Shown here piece after piece: positions 33,771 to 43,231 of a stretch of 55,522 nt of DNA. Source of the DNA: Bacteroidota bacterium (GTDB lineage: Bacteria; Bacteroidota; Ignavibacteria; Kryptoniales; JAKASW01); the NCBI GenBank assembly GCA_021811615.1, contig JAJZNW010000072.1:1-55522 (forward strand). Direction: 5' to 3'. The position numbers and the translations under genes were made by a program. Below the pieces are notes generated by a model. That model was given only the letters and a program-made list of their open reading frames with translations, was not told where the DNA came from and did no database searches. Each line of letters opens with the position of its first letter. Position 1 is the stretch's first letter.

Positions 33771-34252
33771 TGACGCCGGACCGCCATTTCGCTCCCTCCG
33801 TTGCGTTAAACACGAATCGCACCTGTATAGCTTTTCCCCCATCGCGTAAGGCCTTTTCAGATTTCAGAAGCAGGGGGCTCGCGCCGCTCATCGTGGCGTA
33901 CTCGAGCGAACAGATGACATTCGATCGACTCGCATCTCTGCTTCGAACATTTTGAGATATCGTCGCTGAAACTTGCATGTGAGAGTGCGGGACATTACTT
34001 TTCGTTTGTCATAGGGCTGACTCCGACAGTGTTGACTAGGTATGCATAAGGGATAATTTCATTTCGGAAAATGGGAGACCGGTCGGTTGTGATCCGCGGG
34101 TGACATCGTAGTCGTGCGATGGCGCTCTGTCGATACCCGGTTCGAATCTGGTCTTCTGCTTCATTTCTCCCGCTTCATATTCCAGCATGCCTGTCGAGAC
34201 CGGCGTCTTTGTCAAATAACATAAACTGTTATTCTCAAAAATGGAGGCTGAA
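33771..34252. other. intergenic region before the envelope gene cluster
   Basis: No gene is supported; short frames on both strands here lack start signals and family features. A TTCGAAT near 34140 looks like part of a tRNA T-arm, but no acceptor stem can be formed. A palindrome at 34215-34233 lies near the cluster start. Confidence 0.4.
34215..34233. promoter_or_regulatory. palindrome before the LPP20/LpoB cluster
   Basis: AATAAC-N7-GTTATT is a perfect 6-bp inverted repeat ending 20 bp before the start codon at 34253. It could be an operator or overlap the -10 region; the evidence is only its symmetry and position. Confidence 0.3.
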
Positions 34253-34825
34253 ATGCGTTACGTATTTGCTTTGGCTATTCTGTTCATGATGGGGATAGTG
34301 GGATGCGGTGGATCAAGAGGGCTCCAGACAGCCGACACCGGCAACATACCCGACTGGTATTCGAATCCGCCACAGGATCCGAACTATCTCTATGCTGCAA
34401 ACACACAGAGCTCGCAAGACATGCAGCTTGCGGTCGATAAAGCCACCTCCGCGGCCAGGGCCGATATAGGGCGCCAGATCGAACTGAAGATCCAAGGACT
34501 CCAAAAACGGTTCAGCGAAGAGACCGGAACCGGCAGCGACGCTCAGCTGCTTCAGATGTTTACCCAGGCGGAGAAGACCGTCGTGTCCACCACGCTCAAC
34601 GGGAGCCGTGTCAAGAATCAGAAGATTAATAAGGACGGCAGTCTCTGGCGTGCCTACATCCTCGTGGAATATCCCATCGGCGCGGCAAACCAGGCTTTGA
34701 TGGACCAGCTGAAGAAGAACGAGCAGGCCTACACGCGCTTCAGGGCCACGCAGACGTTCAAAGAACTCGACGACGAGGTCAAGAAGTACGAAGAGTTCAA
34801 GAAGCAGCAAACCCAGCAGGAGTAG
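34253..34825 (+). CDS. LPP20-family outer-membrane lipoprotein
   Basis: A 190-residue lipoprotein: hydrophobic leader with lipobox GIVGC, then an LPP20-like domain (DWYSNPPQDPNYLYAANTQS, followed by a helix rich in A, D and R). The C-terminal ~40 residues are highly charged with Gln-rich repeats (KKYEEFKKQQTQQE) and probably coiled. The start is the ATG at 34253 because GGAGG (34243-34247) stands 5 bp before it and overlaps the other candidate ATG at 34241. First of five co-directional envelope genes. Confidence 0.78.
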   Translation: MRYVFALAILFMMGIVGCGGSRGLQTADTGNIPDWYSNPPQDPNYLYAANTQSSQDMQLAVDKATSAARADIGRQIELKIQGLQKRFSEETGTGSDAQLLQMFTQAEKTVVSTTLNGSRVKNQKINKDGSLWRAYILVEYPIGAANQALMDQLKKNEQAYTRFRATQTFKELDDEVKKYEEFKKQQTQQE

Positions 34826-34842
34826 GAGCACCGAAATCCGTC

Positions 34843-35607
34843 GTGCGGCGGCTTGGAATACTCATCCTTTTGTTGGCGGGAGTGCAATCCGCGCTTGCGC
34901 AGTACTATCCCAGGTGGTTCATCGAACAGGAAAACCTGCCATGTGCTCGAAGTGCCGTCGGGTACTCGCCACTATGGCTCAACAAGGACTCCGCTGTGGC
35001 GCATGCTGCCCGTAACGCCCGCACGAATCTTGTCAGGGAGCGACAAACGGTTGTAGAGCTCGGGCAGGCATTCTGGACCACCGAAGCCGGAACCGCGTGG
35101 ATGGGCGGAGAAGTCAAAGTCTCAATCGACTCCTCGGCCTATCTGCAGGCGGTGGCGGATACCGGTGCCGCAGCGGCGTCCTTCTGTCCGGACTTCGTCA
35201 TTGCGCTCTCCCTGGATGGCTCGTGCAAAGTGCCGGATTCTATGAAAGAGATCGTGCGGATGCCCGGGGATCAGCCCGGCTGGGTGCGTGAGACTCCTCA
35301 GAGCATCTCAAGTTACTATTGCGTTGGTGTTGCCCCCAGGTACTTCTATGAAATGAGTTCCTGGGAGGGCGCCGAGCGAATGGCACTTCTCGGGCTCGCT
35401 AAGGTTGGAGGAGACTCATTGGCGGCGATCGAGAAGAGTGCCGCCGGCTCCGGTCAGGAAGTCCTGAATGAACATGTCTGGGTCGTCATACGCGATTACC
35501 GTGTGATGGCCCGATGGTGCGACGAAGCAAACGGTGTCTTTTATGTGCTCGTTTCCGTGCGAAAGGACGGCATTGAAAGTCAACCGGTTCAAACCGGGAT
35601 GAATTGA
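34843..35607 (+). CDS. secreted LPP20-like protein
   Basis: A 254-residue protein with a type I signal peptide (cleavage near SALAQ) and no lipobox. The body looks like two LPP20-like halves: YYPRWFIEQ...AVGYSPLW and then PGWVRETP...YYCVGVAPR, each followed by an Ala-rich helix. It starts with GTG at 34843, 17 bp after the previous stop codon, so the two genes are likely co-transcribed. Function unknown; the family is found in the outer membrane or periplasm. Confidence 0.65.
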   Translation: MRRLGILILLLAGVQSALAQYYPRWFIEQENLPCARSAVGYSPLWLNKDSAVAHAARNARTNLVRERQTVVELGQAFWTTEAGTAWMGGEVKVSIDSSAYLQAVADTGAAAASFCPDFVIALSLDGSCKVPDSMKEIVRMPGDQPGWVRETPQSISSYYCVGVAPRYFYEMSSWEGAERMALLGLAKVGGDSLAAIEKSAAGSGQEVLNEHVWVVIRDYRVMARWCDEANGVFYVLVSVRKDGIESQPVQTGMN

Positions 35608-35696
35608 ATCGGCGTTGAAGTCTTCAGTTCACCCCCAATTACCTGGCCGGACTCTTCACACTGTCTCCGGCGGAATCAAAAGAAGGGAGGAATAAA

Positions 35697-36350
35697 ATGA
35701 GTGTAATCCTGAAATGCCGCGGACCTAAATCCGGGTTGGTTGCTAATTCGTGGGCTATCCCCGGAATTGTGGCCGCTCTCTTTTCCGTTATGTTGTTCGG
35801 CTGCAGCGCGTCGAGACAGGTGTCGCGCGTCAGCGCCGATGCGGTCACCGATGTCAGCGGCGACTGGAATGACACCGATTCCAGGCTCGTTTCCGAAACC
35901 ATGGTGAAAGATCTGACGTCAGCTTCCTGGGTCGACAATTTCACCCAGGACAAGGGTAAGAAGCCGACGGTGATTGTCGGCAAGATAACGAACAGAAGCT
36001 ATGAACATATCGACGTTACCACCTTCGTGAAGGATCTCGAGCGATCGCTTCTGAACGACGGTGTCGTCAACTTCGTCGCGAGCTCCCGCGAGCGCGACCA
36101 GATCCGTGAGGAGCGGAAGGACCAGGCAAGGGAATCATCCGAAGATACACAGAAAGGCCCGGGCCAGGAAACGGGAGCCGACTATATGCTCATCGGAAAC
36201 ATCTCGTCGATCATAGACAAAGAAGGGGGAGAAGCCGTCAAGTACTACCAGATCAACATGGAACTCGTCGACATAGCGACGAACCAGAAGGTCTGGATCG
36301 GCGAGAAGAAGATCAAGAAGATCGTTACCCAGGACAAATATAAATTCTGA
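35697..36350 (+). CDS. LpoB-like lipoprotein (penicillin-binding-protein activator family)
   Basis: A 217-residue lipoprotein with lipobox LFGC after an unusually long N-region. The mature part has the LpoB/FlgO-type fold marks: KKPTVIVGKITNRSYEHIDV, then TFVKDLERSLLNDGVVNFV and YMLIGNISSI. In Escherichia coli LpoB reaches from the outer membrane to activate the peptidoglycan synthase PBP1B; that exact role here is inferred from family membership only. The strong GGGAGG before the ATG at 35697 supports the start. It lies next to COG3014- and LPP20-type genes, a grouping also seen in other Gram-negative bacteria. Confidence 0.82.
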   Translation: MSVILKCRGPKSGLVANSWAIPGIVAALFSVMLFGCSASRQVSRVSADAVTDVSGDWNDTDSRLVSETMVKDLTSASWVDNFTQDKGKKPTVIVGKITNRSYEHIDVTTFVKDLERSLLNDGVVNFVASSRERDQIREERKDQARESSEDTQKGPGQETGADYMLIGNISSIIDKEGGEAVKYYQINMELVDIATNQKVWIGEKKIKKIVTQDKYKF

Positions 36351-36401
36351 TGTGCCATGGGAGATAAAGCCTTTCCTGGAACCGTGGGTCGGACCTCGCG
36401 A

Positions 36402-37709
36402 ATGAAATTCCTTATGCTCTTTGCCTTTATGATGCAGGGATGCGCGATGAGCGTGGGGTTCTATAAACAGGTCGACACCGAACTTGCCTCCGAACGGTAC
36501 GCTTCTGCGGCGAAAATTGTTCAGGAGAATAAAGAGACTTACGGGAAGAACAGCACGGTCCTTTACAACCTCGAATCCGGTCTCCTCCTTCACTACGCCG
36601 GCGACTACGAGCTAAGCAGCAGGCATTTCCTCGAGAGTGAAAGGGAAATGGACGACCTCTATACTCAAAGCGTATCCAAAGGCGTCGGCTCAATGGTTCT
36701 GAACGATAACCTCCTTCCGTACGAAGGCGAGGACTTTGAGAAGGTCTACGTAAACCTTTTCCTTGCTCTGAACTATGCCCGCCTCGGGAAAATCGAGGAC
36801 GCTTTGGTTGAAGCGCGAAAAGTCGACCTGAAGCTCAACGAGTACTCGAGACAGTACGACGGCAGGAATTCTTACAAACAGGACGCGTTCGTTCGCTACA
36901 TCATGGGTGTGCTGTACGAAGCCGACGGCGAAGTGAACGACGCATTCATCTCGTACCGGAGTGCCTACGAAGGTTTTAAGGCGTATGACACTCTCTTTGC
37001 GACGCGGTGCCCTTCCTATCTCAAGGCCGATCTCGTGCGAACCGCCGGCGAGCTCGGTTTCCAGGATGAGCTGGCGGAATACGAAAGAGAGTTTGGAATC
37101 AAATACGCCGCTCCCCCGCGGGGTGTCGGGACTCTGCTCGTGGTTATTTATTCCGGACGAGGGCCCATGAAAGAAGAGGTCAAGCTCAAGGTTTCCATTA
37201 TGGATAAGGACGGCACCGTCCATACTTTCGTTGCTGCGGTTCCAAAATTTCATTCCCGGCAGAATTGGGTGAATACCTACAATGTCTCCGTAAGCGGAAA
37301 GGATGTGGCGGACCGGGCAACGTCTGAGCTCGGCGAAAATGTGAACGCCATTGCCGAGAAAAATCTGGATGAGAGAATAAGTCTTATATACCTTAAGACC
37401 GCAGGCCGCGCTTTGTTGAAGTTTCTGGCGGCTGAACAGGCGAAGAAAGAGGTGAAGAAGAAGAACGATTCCCCGCTTGCTAATTTCCTTACAAGCGTCG
37501 TCGTCGACGCCGCATACGATGCTTCCGAGAAAGCCGATGTGAGAACCTGGAGAACTCTCCCGCACGACATCCAGATAGCCCTTATCAAGCTCCCGGCTGG
37601 AGAGTTTAGTGTCGGCGTCAACGATCAGAATGGGGAACCGGTTATGAGCAAAACAGTTTCGATCACACCGGGTGCTCTATCGGTCGAAATAGTTCCTGAC
37701 ATTAGATAG
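36402..37709 (+). CDS. COG3014-like lipoprotein with TPR-like N-terminal half
   Basis: A 435-residue lipoprotein (from the ATG at 36402, MKFLMLFAFMMQGC). The upstream ATG at 36357 would add 15 residues that do not look like a signal peptide. The N-terminal half is helical with TPR-like pairs (YNLESGLLLHYAGDYELSSRHF, NLFLALNYARLGKIEDALVEARKVDLKL). The C-terminal half is a beta-rich domain (GTLLVVIYSGRGP... to SVEIVPD). The Shine-Dalgarno site is weak. COG3014 genes commonly neighbour lpoB-like genes; the molecular role is not known to me. Confidence 0.75.
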   Translation: MKFLMLFAFMMQGCAMSVGFYKQVDTELASERYASAAKIVQENKETYGKNSTVLYNLESGLLLHYAGDYELSSRHFLESEREMDDLYTQSVSKGVGSMVLNDNLLPYEGEDFEKVYVNLFLALNYARLGKIEDALVEARKVDLKLNEYSRQYDGRNSYKQDAFVRYIMGVLYEADGEVNDAFISYRSAYEGFKAYDTLFATRCPSYLKADLVRTAGELGFQDELAEYEREFGIKYAAPPRGVGTLLVVIYSGRGPMKEEVKLKVSIMDKDGTVHTFVAAVPKFHSRQNWVNTYNVSVSGKDVADRATSELGENVNAIAEKNLDERISLIYLKTAGRALLKFLAAEQAKKEVKKKNDSPLANFLTSVVVDAAYDASEKADVRTWRTLPHDIQIALIKLPAGEFSVGVNDQNGEPVMSKTVSITPGALSVEIVPDIR

Positions 37710-37720
37710 AGGGAAGTGTC

Positions 37721-38737
37721 ATGAGAATATTGGTATCCATCGCGCTGCTCCTCTGGTACAACGCAGCCATCTTTGCCCAGGAGCCGGACTGGATCCGGGG
37801 AAAAAGCAAGGAATACCCGGAAGAGTTCTATATCGTTGGAGTCGGAAGCGGCGACACGAGACAGGACGCCGAGAGCCGCGCGAGGGCACACATCGCGGAG
37901 GTCTTCAGCGTCAAAATTAAGGCCGATATTTCAGTCAACAAGTCCGAGACTCTCAGGGAAAGTGAGGGGAAAGTCTCCGGCGAGACGAAGGAAATCACGC
38001 GGTCCAGGATAGACATGGGGTTGAAGAAAACGCTTGAGGGTACTGAGATCGTCGAAGTCTGGCAGAACCCGAAGGATGCCGCCTACTACGCTCTTGCCGT
38101 CCTCGACCGTGAGAAAGCTGCCGTCAAAATGTCCGAAAGAATTCGGGAACTAGACAATGAGGTGACTAGACTGGGCGAAGAGGTGGACACAGTCTCCGGC
38201 AAGATTAACAAGCTGAAGCTGATGCTTCTCCGGAGGTCTCTGCTGTCCGACCGGCTTTCCCTCGATTCGGATTTCAGAATTGTTTCTCCTTCAGGAAAAG
38301 GCATACAGGCTCCTTATTCATATGCGGAAGAAAATTCCGCAATCACTAAGTTCATCCAGAATGATTTCGTGATCGGTATTTCGGGTAAAGGTCCCGGCGC
38401 GGATGTGCTGGTCCAGACCGTGACAGATCTCCTCACGGGGAAAGGCTTCATGGTCGACCCTTCTGGTGGAAAGAGAGCCGATCTGCTGATCGAGATTAAC
38501 GCGACAACCGATCCTTCAACGCAGCCTGTTGACGAATGGTATTACTGCAGATGGCGTGTCGAGTTGAATGCTTCAGATCCATCGACACATTCGGTGATTA
38601 TGAGCGCGTCTGAAAAGGGGAAATCCGGTCAACTTTCACCGGATGAATCTAAGAATAAGGCTCTTTTCGATATGAACAAGAAGACGGCGTTCATTGCCTC
38701 GAAGCTTGTCGACAAGCTGACCGGAGAAGCAGAATAG
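37721..38737 (+). CDS. LPP20-family secreted protein with C-terminal extension
   Basis: A 338-residue protein with a signal peptide ending AAIFAQ and an LPP20 domain (PDWIRGKSKEYPEEFYIVGVG, helix, EVWQNPKDAAYYALAVLDR). A coiled segment (ELDNEVTRLGEEVDTVSGKI) follows, then a second alpha/beta domain (LVQTVTDLLTGKGFMVDP...ADLLIEINATTD), a CsgG/LpoB-like arrangement. No lipobox, so it is probably periplasmic. It starts 11 bp after the previous gene and is the last gene of the cluster, followed by a hairpin. Confidence 0.75.
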   Translation: MRILVSIALLLWYNAAIFAQEPDWIRGKSKEYPEEFYIVGVGSGDTRQDAESRARAHIAEVFSVKIKADISVNKSETLRESEGKVSGETKEITRSRIDMGLKKTLEGTEIVEVWQNPKDAAYYALAVLDREKAAVKMSERIRELDNEVTRLGEEVDTVSGKINKLKLMLLRRSLLSDRLSLDSDFRIVSPSGKGIQAPYSYAEENSAITKFIQNDFVIGISGKGPGADVLVQTVTDLLTGKGFMVDPSGGKRADLLIEINATTDPSTQPVDEWYYCRWRVELNASDPSTHSVIMSASEKGKSGQLSPDESKNKALFDMNKKTAFIASKLVDKLTGEAE

Positions 38738-38765
38738 ACGATACTTTTCTACTACCAGAGCCCGG

Positions 38766-38791
38766 GCCCCGCCGGTTGATTATGGTGGGGC
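38766..38791 (+). terminator. probable terminator of the envelope cluster
   Basis: GCCCCGCC (38766-38773) pairs with GGTGGGGC (38784-38791) with one G-T wobble, followed by a T/C-rich stretch. Confidence 0.55.
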
Positions 38792-39006
38792 TCCTTCTTG
38801 TGTCGGAGAATTAAACGTCGGGCGAAAACCAATGACTGACTTCTCCCTTCAGGAAATCCTCCGGACTAAGTGTAGGTTTTAAGTTTACTTTTTCCCATCT
38901 TCGCGTTACCGATACGTAACAGGCCCCCCACCGATTCAGCTTCACCCGCGTATTCACGCCACTTTCTCGCTCTGCTTCCGGCATGTGTCTTGACCCATCA
39001 TAGTAG

Positions 39007-39606
39007 ATGAATCTGAAGCGAAAAATACAGCACCCCCCATTGCCAGGACTAAAATTCCGTGCAGCGGCAGGAGAACTCGTTGCTCCCCTGCGACGCAATC
39101 TCAGAATTGAAGCGCTCGCCGTTGTTTGCCTCATGGCTCTTTTCGGTACACGGACATCGCTTGCGCAGAACACGGCCTCGACAGGGGTTTCAATAAACGC
39201 TACCGTAATTCAAGGATTAACTCTCATAGTCTCCGGCGGGCCGTTATCTCTCGGCACGATCGTCGCCGGCACAACGCCCGCCGCAATAGATCCTCAGAAG
39301 AGCAGCGTCCTTTTCACCGTAACCGGAAATGGGGGGAGTGCAGTCAAAGTCAGCTATTCGAATGTCACAATGAACGGACCGAGCGGGGCGACTCTTACAT
39401 TCACCCCTAACGTGTACGGATCGTCATCAGCAACGGGACAAGGGTCGTCAACGGGCGTGACTTCGGGAACGACTGTCAATCTCAGCGGAACTACCGGTAG
39501 CGAGGGCGATTACTATTTGTGGCTCGGTGGAAGCCTTGGTACTGTATCGACGGGTCAGACCACGGGGGCATATAATGGCACATTCACAATGACGGTTAGT
39601 TACTAA
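39007..39606 (+). CDS. DUF4402-like secreted beta-sandwich protein
   Basis: A 199-residue exported protein. After a hydrophobic leader (cleavage near TSLAQ), about 145 residues show the Thr/Ser/Gly-rich strands of DUF4402 proteins: LTLIVSGGPLSLGTIVAGTT, then the YYLWLGGSL and YNGTFTMTVSY end. Such proteins are thought to be surface or pilus-like components. With the ATG at 39007 the N-terminal extension before the hydrophobic core is about 30 residues, longer than usual, and no Shine-Dalgarno site is seen, so the true start may be further in. It is monocistronic and ends in a strong terminator. Confidence 0.7.
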   Translation: MNLKRKIQHPPLPGLKFRAAAGELVAPLRRNLRIEALAVVCLMALFGTRTSLAQNTASTGVSINATVIQGLTLIVSGGPLSLGTIVAGTTPAAIDPQKSSVLFTVTGNGGSAVKVSYSNVTMNGPSGATLTFTPNVYGSSSATGQGSSTGVTSGTTVNLSGTTGSEGDYYLWLGGSLGTVSTGQTTGAYNGTFTMTVSY

Positions 39607-39642
39607 CTCAGGACCTTTGGATTGGGGGTAGCGGGTTACAGG

Positions 39643-39670
39643 AGCCCGGCAGGACTGCCGGGCTTTTTTT
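39643..39670 (+). terminator. intrinsic terminator of the DUF4402-like gene
   Basis: AGCCCGGCA (39643-39651) and TGCCGGGCT (39656-39664) form a 9-bp stem with a GGAC loop, running into seven T. Confidence 0.93.
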
Positions 39671-39940
39671 CTGAGTAACCTAATATAGGAAGACGTCCGC
39701 TTGCAAGAGTATCTGTAAATCCGGACGGATGCGGTCACCACGAGTATTGATACGTTACGCCATCCCCCGGAAGTGCCGTCTGGCACGCACTGTTTGTAAC
39801 CGGACTTCTGAAGGTCGGGGGAAAATTCATCCCATTTTGCCGAAGTTGAAACGCTCCATTGGTGAAAATTTGTTACATTATTACAGGTTGCGCATGAATT
39901 GCGCTTGTGAACCCTGTCTTACTAATCAAGGAGTACTTCA
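39671..39940. other. intergenic region before rpiB
   Basis: No gene seen. The A/T-rich part from 39860 to 39890 (GGTGAAAATTTGTTACATTATTAC) is the likely promoter of rpiB, but the boxes are not clear enough to place. Confidence 0.4.
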
Positions 39941-40393
39941 ATGCGGATCGGCATTGCCTGTGACCACGGCGGATTCGAACTCAAGGAAGAAATCATTTCA
40001 CGTTTGAAAAAATTAAACCACGAAGTTGTCGACTACGGCGCAAAATCGCTCGACAACAACGACGACTATCCCGATTACGTCATACCGCTCAGCCGGGAAG
40101 TTGCTTCAGGCAAGGTCGAGCGCGGCATCGCGATATGTGGGAGCGGGGTCGGCGCTTCCGTAGTTGTGAATAAAGTCAAAGGTGTCCGCGGAGCGCTGAT
40201 CCACGACTGCTTTTCCGCGAGGCAGGGAGTCGAAGACGACGATATCAACGTCATCTGCCTCGGAGGAAGAATTATCGGGAACGAGCTGGCTTGGGTGATC
40301 GTTAAGACTTTCCTGGAAGCGAAGTTTAGCGGAGCGGATAGACACAGGCGCCGACTTTCAAAGGTAGCGTCTCTCGATAACATGGAGAGCTGA
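39941..40393 (+). CDS. rpiB: ribose-5-phosphate isomerase B
   Basis: A 150-residue cytosolic enzyme that interconverts ribose 5-phosphate and ribulose 5-phosphate. It has the RpiB opening RIGIACDHGGFELK, the catalytic Cys C66 in GIAICGSGVG, and the DINVICLGGR block. Length is normal for the family. AAGGAG precedes the ATG at 39941. The next gene starts 2 bp after its stop, so it forms an operon with the transaldolase-isomerase fusion and completes a non-oxidative pentose phosphate branch. Confidence 0.93.
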   Translation: MRIGIACDHGGFELKEEIISRLKKLNHEVVDYGAKSLDNNDDYPDYVIPLSREVASGKVERGIAICGSGVGASVVVNKVKGVRGALIHDCFSARQGVEDDDINVICLGGRIIGNELAWVIVKTFLEAKFSGADRHRRRLSKVASLDNMES

Positions 40394-40395
40394 GG

Positions 40396-43224
40396 ATGAA
40401 GAGAAATCCGTTGTTGGACCTCGAGAATCTCGGCCAGAGCGTCTGGCTGGATTTCATCCGGAGGGAGGCTGTAAAGTCGGGTGATCTCGCGGGATTGATT
40501 AACAACGACGGAATCTCTGGTGTCACATCTAATCCTTCCATTTTCGAGAAGGCGATCGCCGGGAGTCACGACTACGACGAATCGATTCGTGCGATGGCGC
40601 TCGAAGGCAAGACCGTCGAGGAAATTTACAGGAACCTTACTGTTGAGGATATAAGAGCCGCCGCCGACCTGTTCCGACCGATATATGAAAAGACCAAAGC
40701 TGGAGACGGCTACGTCAGCATTGAAGTCTCTCCCACTCTGGCGCGAGATGCGGACCGGACTTTCGATGAAGCGCGTCAGCTGTGGCAGGCCGTCGGCCGC
40801 CCGAACATCTACATAAAGGTCCCTGGGACGAAGGAAGGTCTTGAAGCTATAAAACGGCTCATCAGCGAAGGGATTAATGTAAATGTCACCCTTCTGTTCG
40901 GTCTGCCGCGGTACCGTGAGGTAACGGAGGCTTATTTGTCCGGGCTCGAAGCGAGAGCGGAAAAAGGGGAGAGTCTGGCGAACATTTCTTCCGTCGCGAG
41001 TTTCTTCATGAGCAGGATAGATTCGATCGTCGACAAGGTATTTGAAGAGAAGATTCAGAAACAGAGTACCGATACGGCGGATGCCGTTAGGTCCCGCGGC
41101 CAGGTCGCGATCTCGAGCGCGAAACTCGCGCATGAAATTTACGGCGAGATTTTTCAAAGCGTCAGGTTCGGAAAGCTGGAGGCGGCAGGAGCAAAGAAAC
41201 AGAGACTCCTCTGGGCCAGTACCAGCACCAAGAACCCCGCGTACAGCGATGTCAAGTACGCAGAAGCACTCATTGGGCCGGAGACGATAAACACGCTTCC
41301 GCTCGAAACGCTCAACGCTTATCGCGATCATGGCGACCCGACCGCAAGGCTGACCGTCGACCTGGATAGCGCACACAGGGTGCTTGAGCGCCTCCCGGCA
41401 CTCGGCATAGATATCGATGAGGTTACTCAGCACCTCGAAAACGATGGCGTCACCAAGTTCGAGAACGCCTATGCCGTGCTGCTGAAGTCGCTGCAGGACA
41501 AACGCGAGGCGGCTCTTCGCGAACCCGTCGACCGGCAGCTATTTTCACTCGGATCGCTCGCGAATGATGTGGGCGACCGTATCGCCAAAGCACGCGATGA
41601 ACTGGTCGCATCAAGGCTGTGGCAGAAAGATACCTCTCTCTGGAAAACCGATGAAACTGACCGGAAGATAATAAGGAATTCACTCGGCTGGCTTCATGCC
41701 GCCGAGAAGATTGAAGAAATCGTGGACGATCTGCTGGATTTTGCAGCGGAAGTCAAGGAAGCCGGCATCAGGCATGTAGTTCACATGGGAATGGGAGGGA
41801 GCAGCCTCGCTCCTCTTGTACTGGCGGAAACTTTCGGTAATAATGATAATGGCGTCCCGATCACCGTCCTTGACACAACCGATCCGGCGACTATCCTGAA
41901 CATTGAGCAAGGCTTGCCGCTGTCCGACACGCTCTTCATCGTTGCCAGCAAATCGGGTACCACTGCAGAACCGAATGCCTTCTGCGACTATTTCTACGAG
42001 AAGCTGAAAGCGCTTAAAGGCTCTTACGCGGGCGGGAACTTCGTCGCCATTACGGACCCCGGCTCCAATCTTGTCAGTGTCGCAAGGGAAAGAAAATTCC
42101 GGCGCACTTTCCTCAACTTCGCAGACATCGGCGGACGTTATTCGGCCTTGTCGTATTTCGGCCTCGTTCCCGCAGCGCTGCTCGGCATAAACCTGCCGGA
42201 ATTTCTAACGAGGGCGCTGAGGATGGCTCAGGCTTGTCACTCCTGCGTTCCCGCCGAAAAAAATCCCGGACTCGCTCTCGGTTCCGCCATGGGAGAACTC
42301 GCGATGAAGGGAAGTGACAAACTGACTCTTGTCGTTTCTAAGAAAATAGAACCCTTTGGACTATGGCTGGAACAGCTTGTCGCTGAGAGCACTGGCAAGG
42401 AAGGTAAGGGAATTCTCCCCGTCAGCGGTGAACCGGTGTTGGAGCCGGATTGCTACGGAAAGGACAGGCTCTTCATCTACGTCAGGATAAAAGGTGATGA
42501 GGATACAGCGACGAATGACAGGGTGCAGAAGCTCATCGATGCCGGGCTTTCCGTGGTTACTATAGAAATGGCGGATGTCTACGACATTGCTCAGGAATTT
42601 TTCAGATGGGAGTTCGCAACGGCTTCTGCCTGCGCGATTCTGGGGATCAACGCGTTCGACCAGCCGAACGTACAGGAGAGTAAGGACAATACAAACCGGC
42701 TCCTCGATGAGGTCCGTGTCAAAGGTGCGTTGCCCGAACAAAGCCCATCATTGCAAGACGGCGGTCTAAGAGTCTACGGAAATGTATCTGGCAATAATCT
42801 CGCTGAAGCGCTGAAGTCGTTCTTAGCCCAATCGAAGCCGGGCGACTATGCCTCGATCATGGCGTTTCTCCGGGCGAGTAGCGAAATCGAGGTACCAATC
42901 TCTGCGATGCGCAGCGAGATCGCAAAGAAGCTTCATATTGCGACCACGTTCGGATATGGGCCGCGTTTCCTGCACTCGACAGGACAATACCACAAGGGGG
43001 GACCTGGCACCGGACTCTTCATCCAGCTGACTGCCGATGATTCGGTCGACGTGCCGATCCCGGGACGAACTTACGGCTTCTCCGTTTTCAAAAGAGCTCA
43101 GGCGCTCGGGGATCTGGAATCGTTAAGACATCATGAACGGCGTGTCCTGCGTATCGATCTCGGCAAAGAAATCACCGCCGGACTGGACAAACTGAACAAG
43201 GCAATAAGGGGAGCTTTGGGCTGA
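40396..43224 (+). CDS. bifunctional transaldolase / glucose-6-phosphate isomerase
   Basis: A 942-residue fusion. The N-terminal ~365 residues are transaldolase (SNPSIFEKAI, the Schiff-base lysine K141 in IYIKVPGTKEG, and the WASTSTKNPAYSD block). The rest is phosphoglucose isomerase with its sugar-isomerase lobes (GMGGSSLAPLVLAETF, VASKSGTTAEPN, KIEPFGLWLEQLVAES, RFLHSTGQYHKGG). It joins pentose phosphates and fructose 6-phosphate to glucose 6-phosphate, where carbon from the glycan locus would enter. Such fusions are known in several bacterial groups. It starts 2 bp after rpiB, a tight operon. Confidence 0.95.
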   Translation: MKRNPLLDLENLGQSVWLDFIRREAVKSGDLAGLINNDGISGVTSNPSIFEKAIAGSHDYDESIRAMALEGKTVEEIYRNLTVEDIRAAADLFRPIYEKTKAGDGYVSIEVSPTLARDADRTFDEARQLWQAVGRPNIYIKVPGTKEGLEAIKRLISEGINVNVTLLFGLPRYREVTEAYLSGLEARAEKGESLANISSVASFFMSRIDSIVDKVFEEKIQKQSTDTADAVRSRGQVAISSAKLAHEIYGEIFQSVRFGKLEAAGAKKQRLLWASTSTKNPAYSDVKYAEALIGPETINTLPLETLNAYRDHGDPTARLTVDLDSAHRVLERLPALGIDIDEVTQHLENDGVTKFENAYAVLLKSLQDKREAALREPVDRQLFSLGSLANDVGDRIAKARDELVASRLWQKDTSLWKTDETDRKIIRNSLGWLHAAEKIEEIVDDLLDFAAEVKEAGIRHVVHMGMGGSSLAPLVLAETFGNNDNGVPITVLDTTDPATILNIEQGLPLSDTLFIVASKSGTTAEPNAFCDYFYEKLKALKGSYAGGNFVAITDPGSNLVSVARERKFRRTFLNFADIGGRYSALSYFGLVPAALLGINLPEFLTRALRMAQACHSCVPAEKNPGLALGSAMGELAMKGSDKLTLVVSKKIEPFGLWLEQLVAESTGKEGKGILPVSGEPVLEPDCYGKDRLFIYVRIKGDEDTATNDRVQKLIDAGLSVVTIEMADVYDIAQEFFRWEFATASACAILGINAFDQPNVQESKDNTNRLLDEVRVKGALPEQSPSLQDGGLRVYGNVSGNNLAEALKSFLAQSKPGDYASIMAFLRASSEIEVPISAMRSEIAKKLHIATTFGYGPRFLHSTGQYHKGGPGTGLFIQLTADDSVDVPIPGRTYGFSVFKRAQALGDLESLRHHERRVLRIDLGKEITAGLDKLNKAIRGALG

Positions 43225-43231
43225 ACGCGCA

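Noticed and set aside
33628-33978. 116-residue minus-strand frame overlapping the zinc-ribbon gene
   Set aside because: Overlaps the gene with four CxxC pairs on the other strand, has no start signal or family feature, and is best read as a shadow frame.
34060-34170. Possible tRNA: a TTCGAAT with a partial T-stem near 34140
   Set aside because: No matching acceptor stem or anticodon arm can be formed in the 75 bases upstream.
38811-38987. Minus-strand 58-codon frame (MPEAERESGVNTRVK start) between the envelope cluster and the DUF4402-like gene
   Set aside because: Composition looks protein-like, but there is no Shine-Dalgarno site and no recognised family, and it covers the region where the DUF4402 promoter must lie. 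Left out as unproven.
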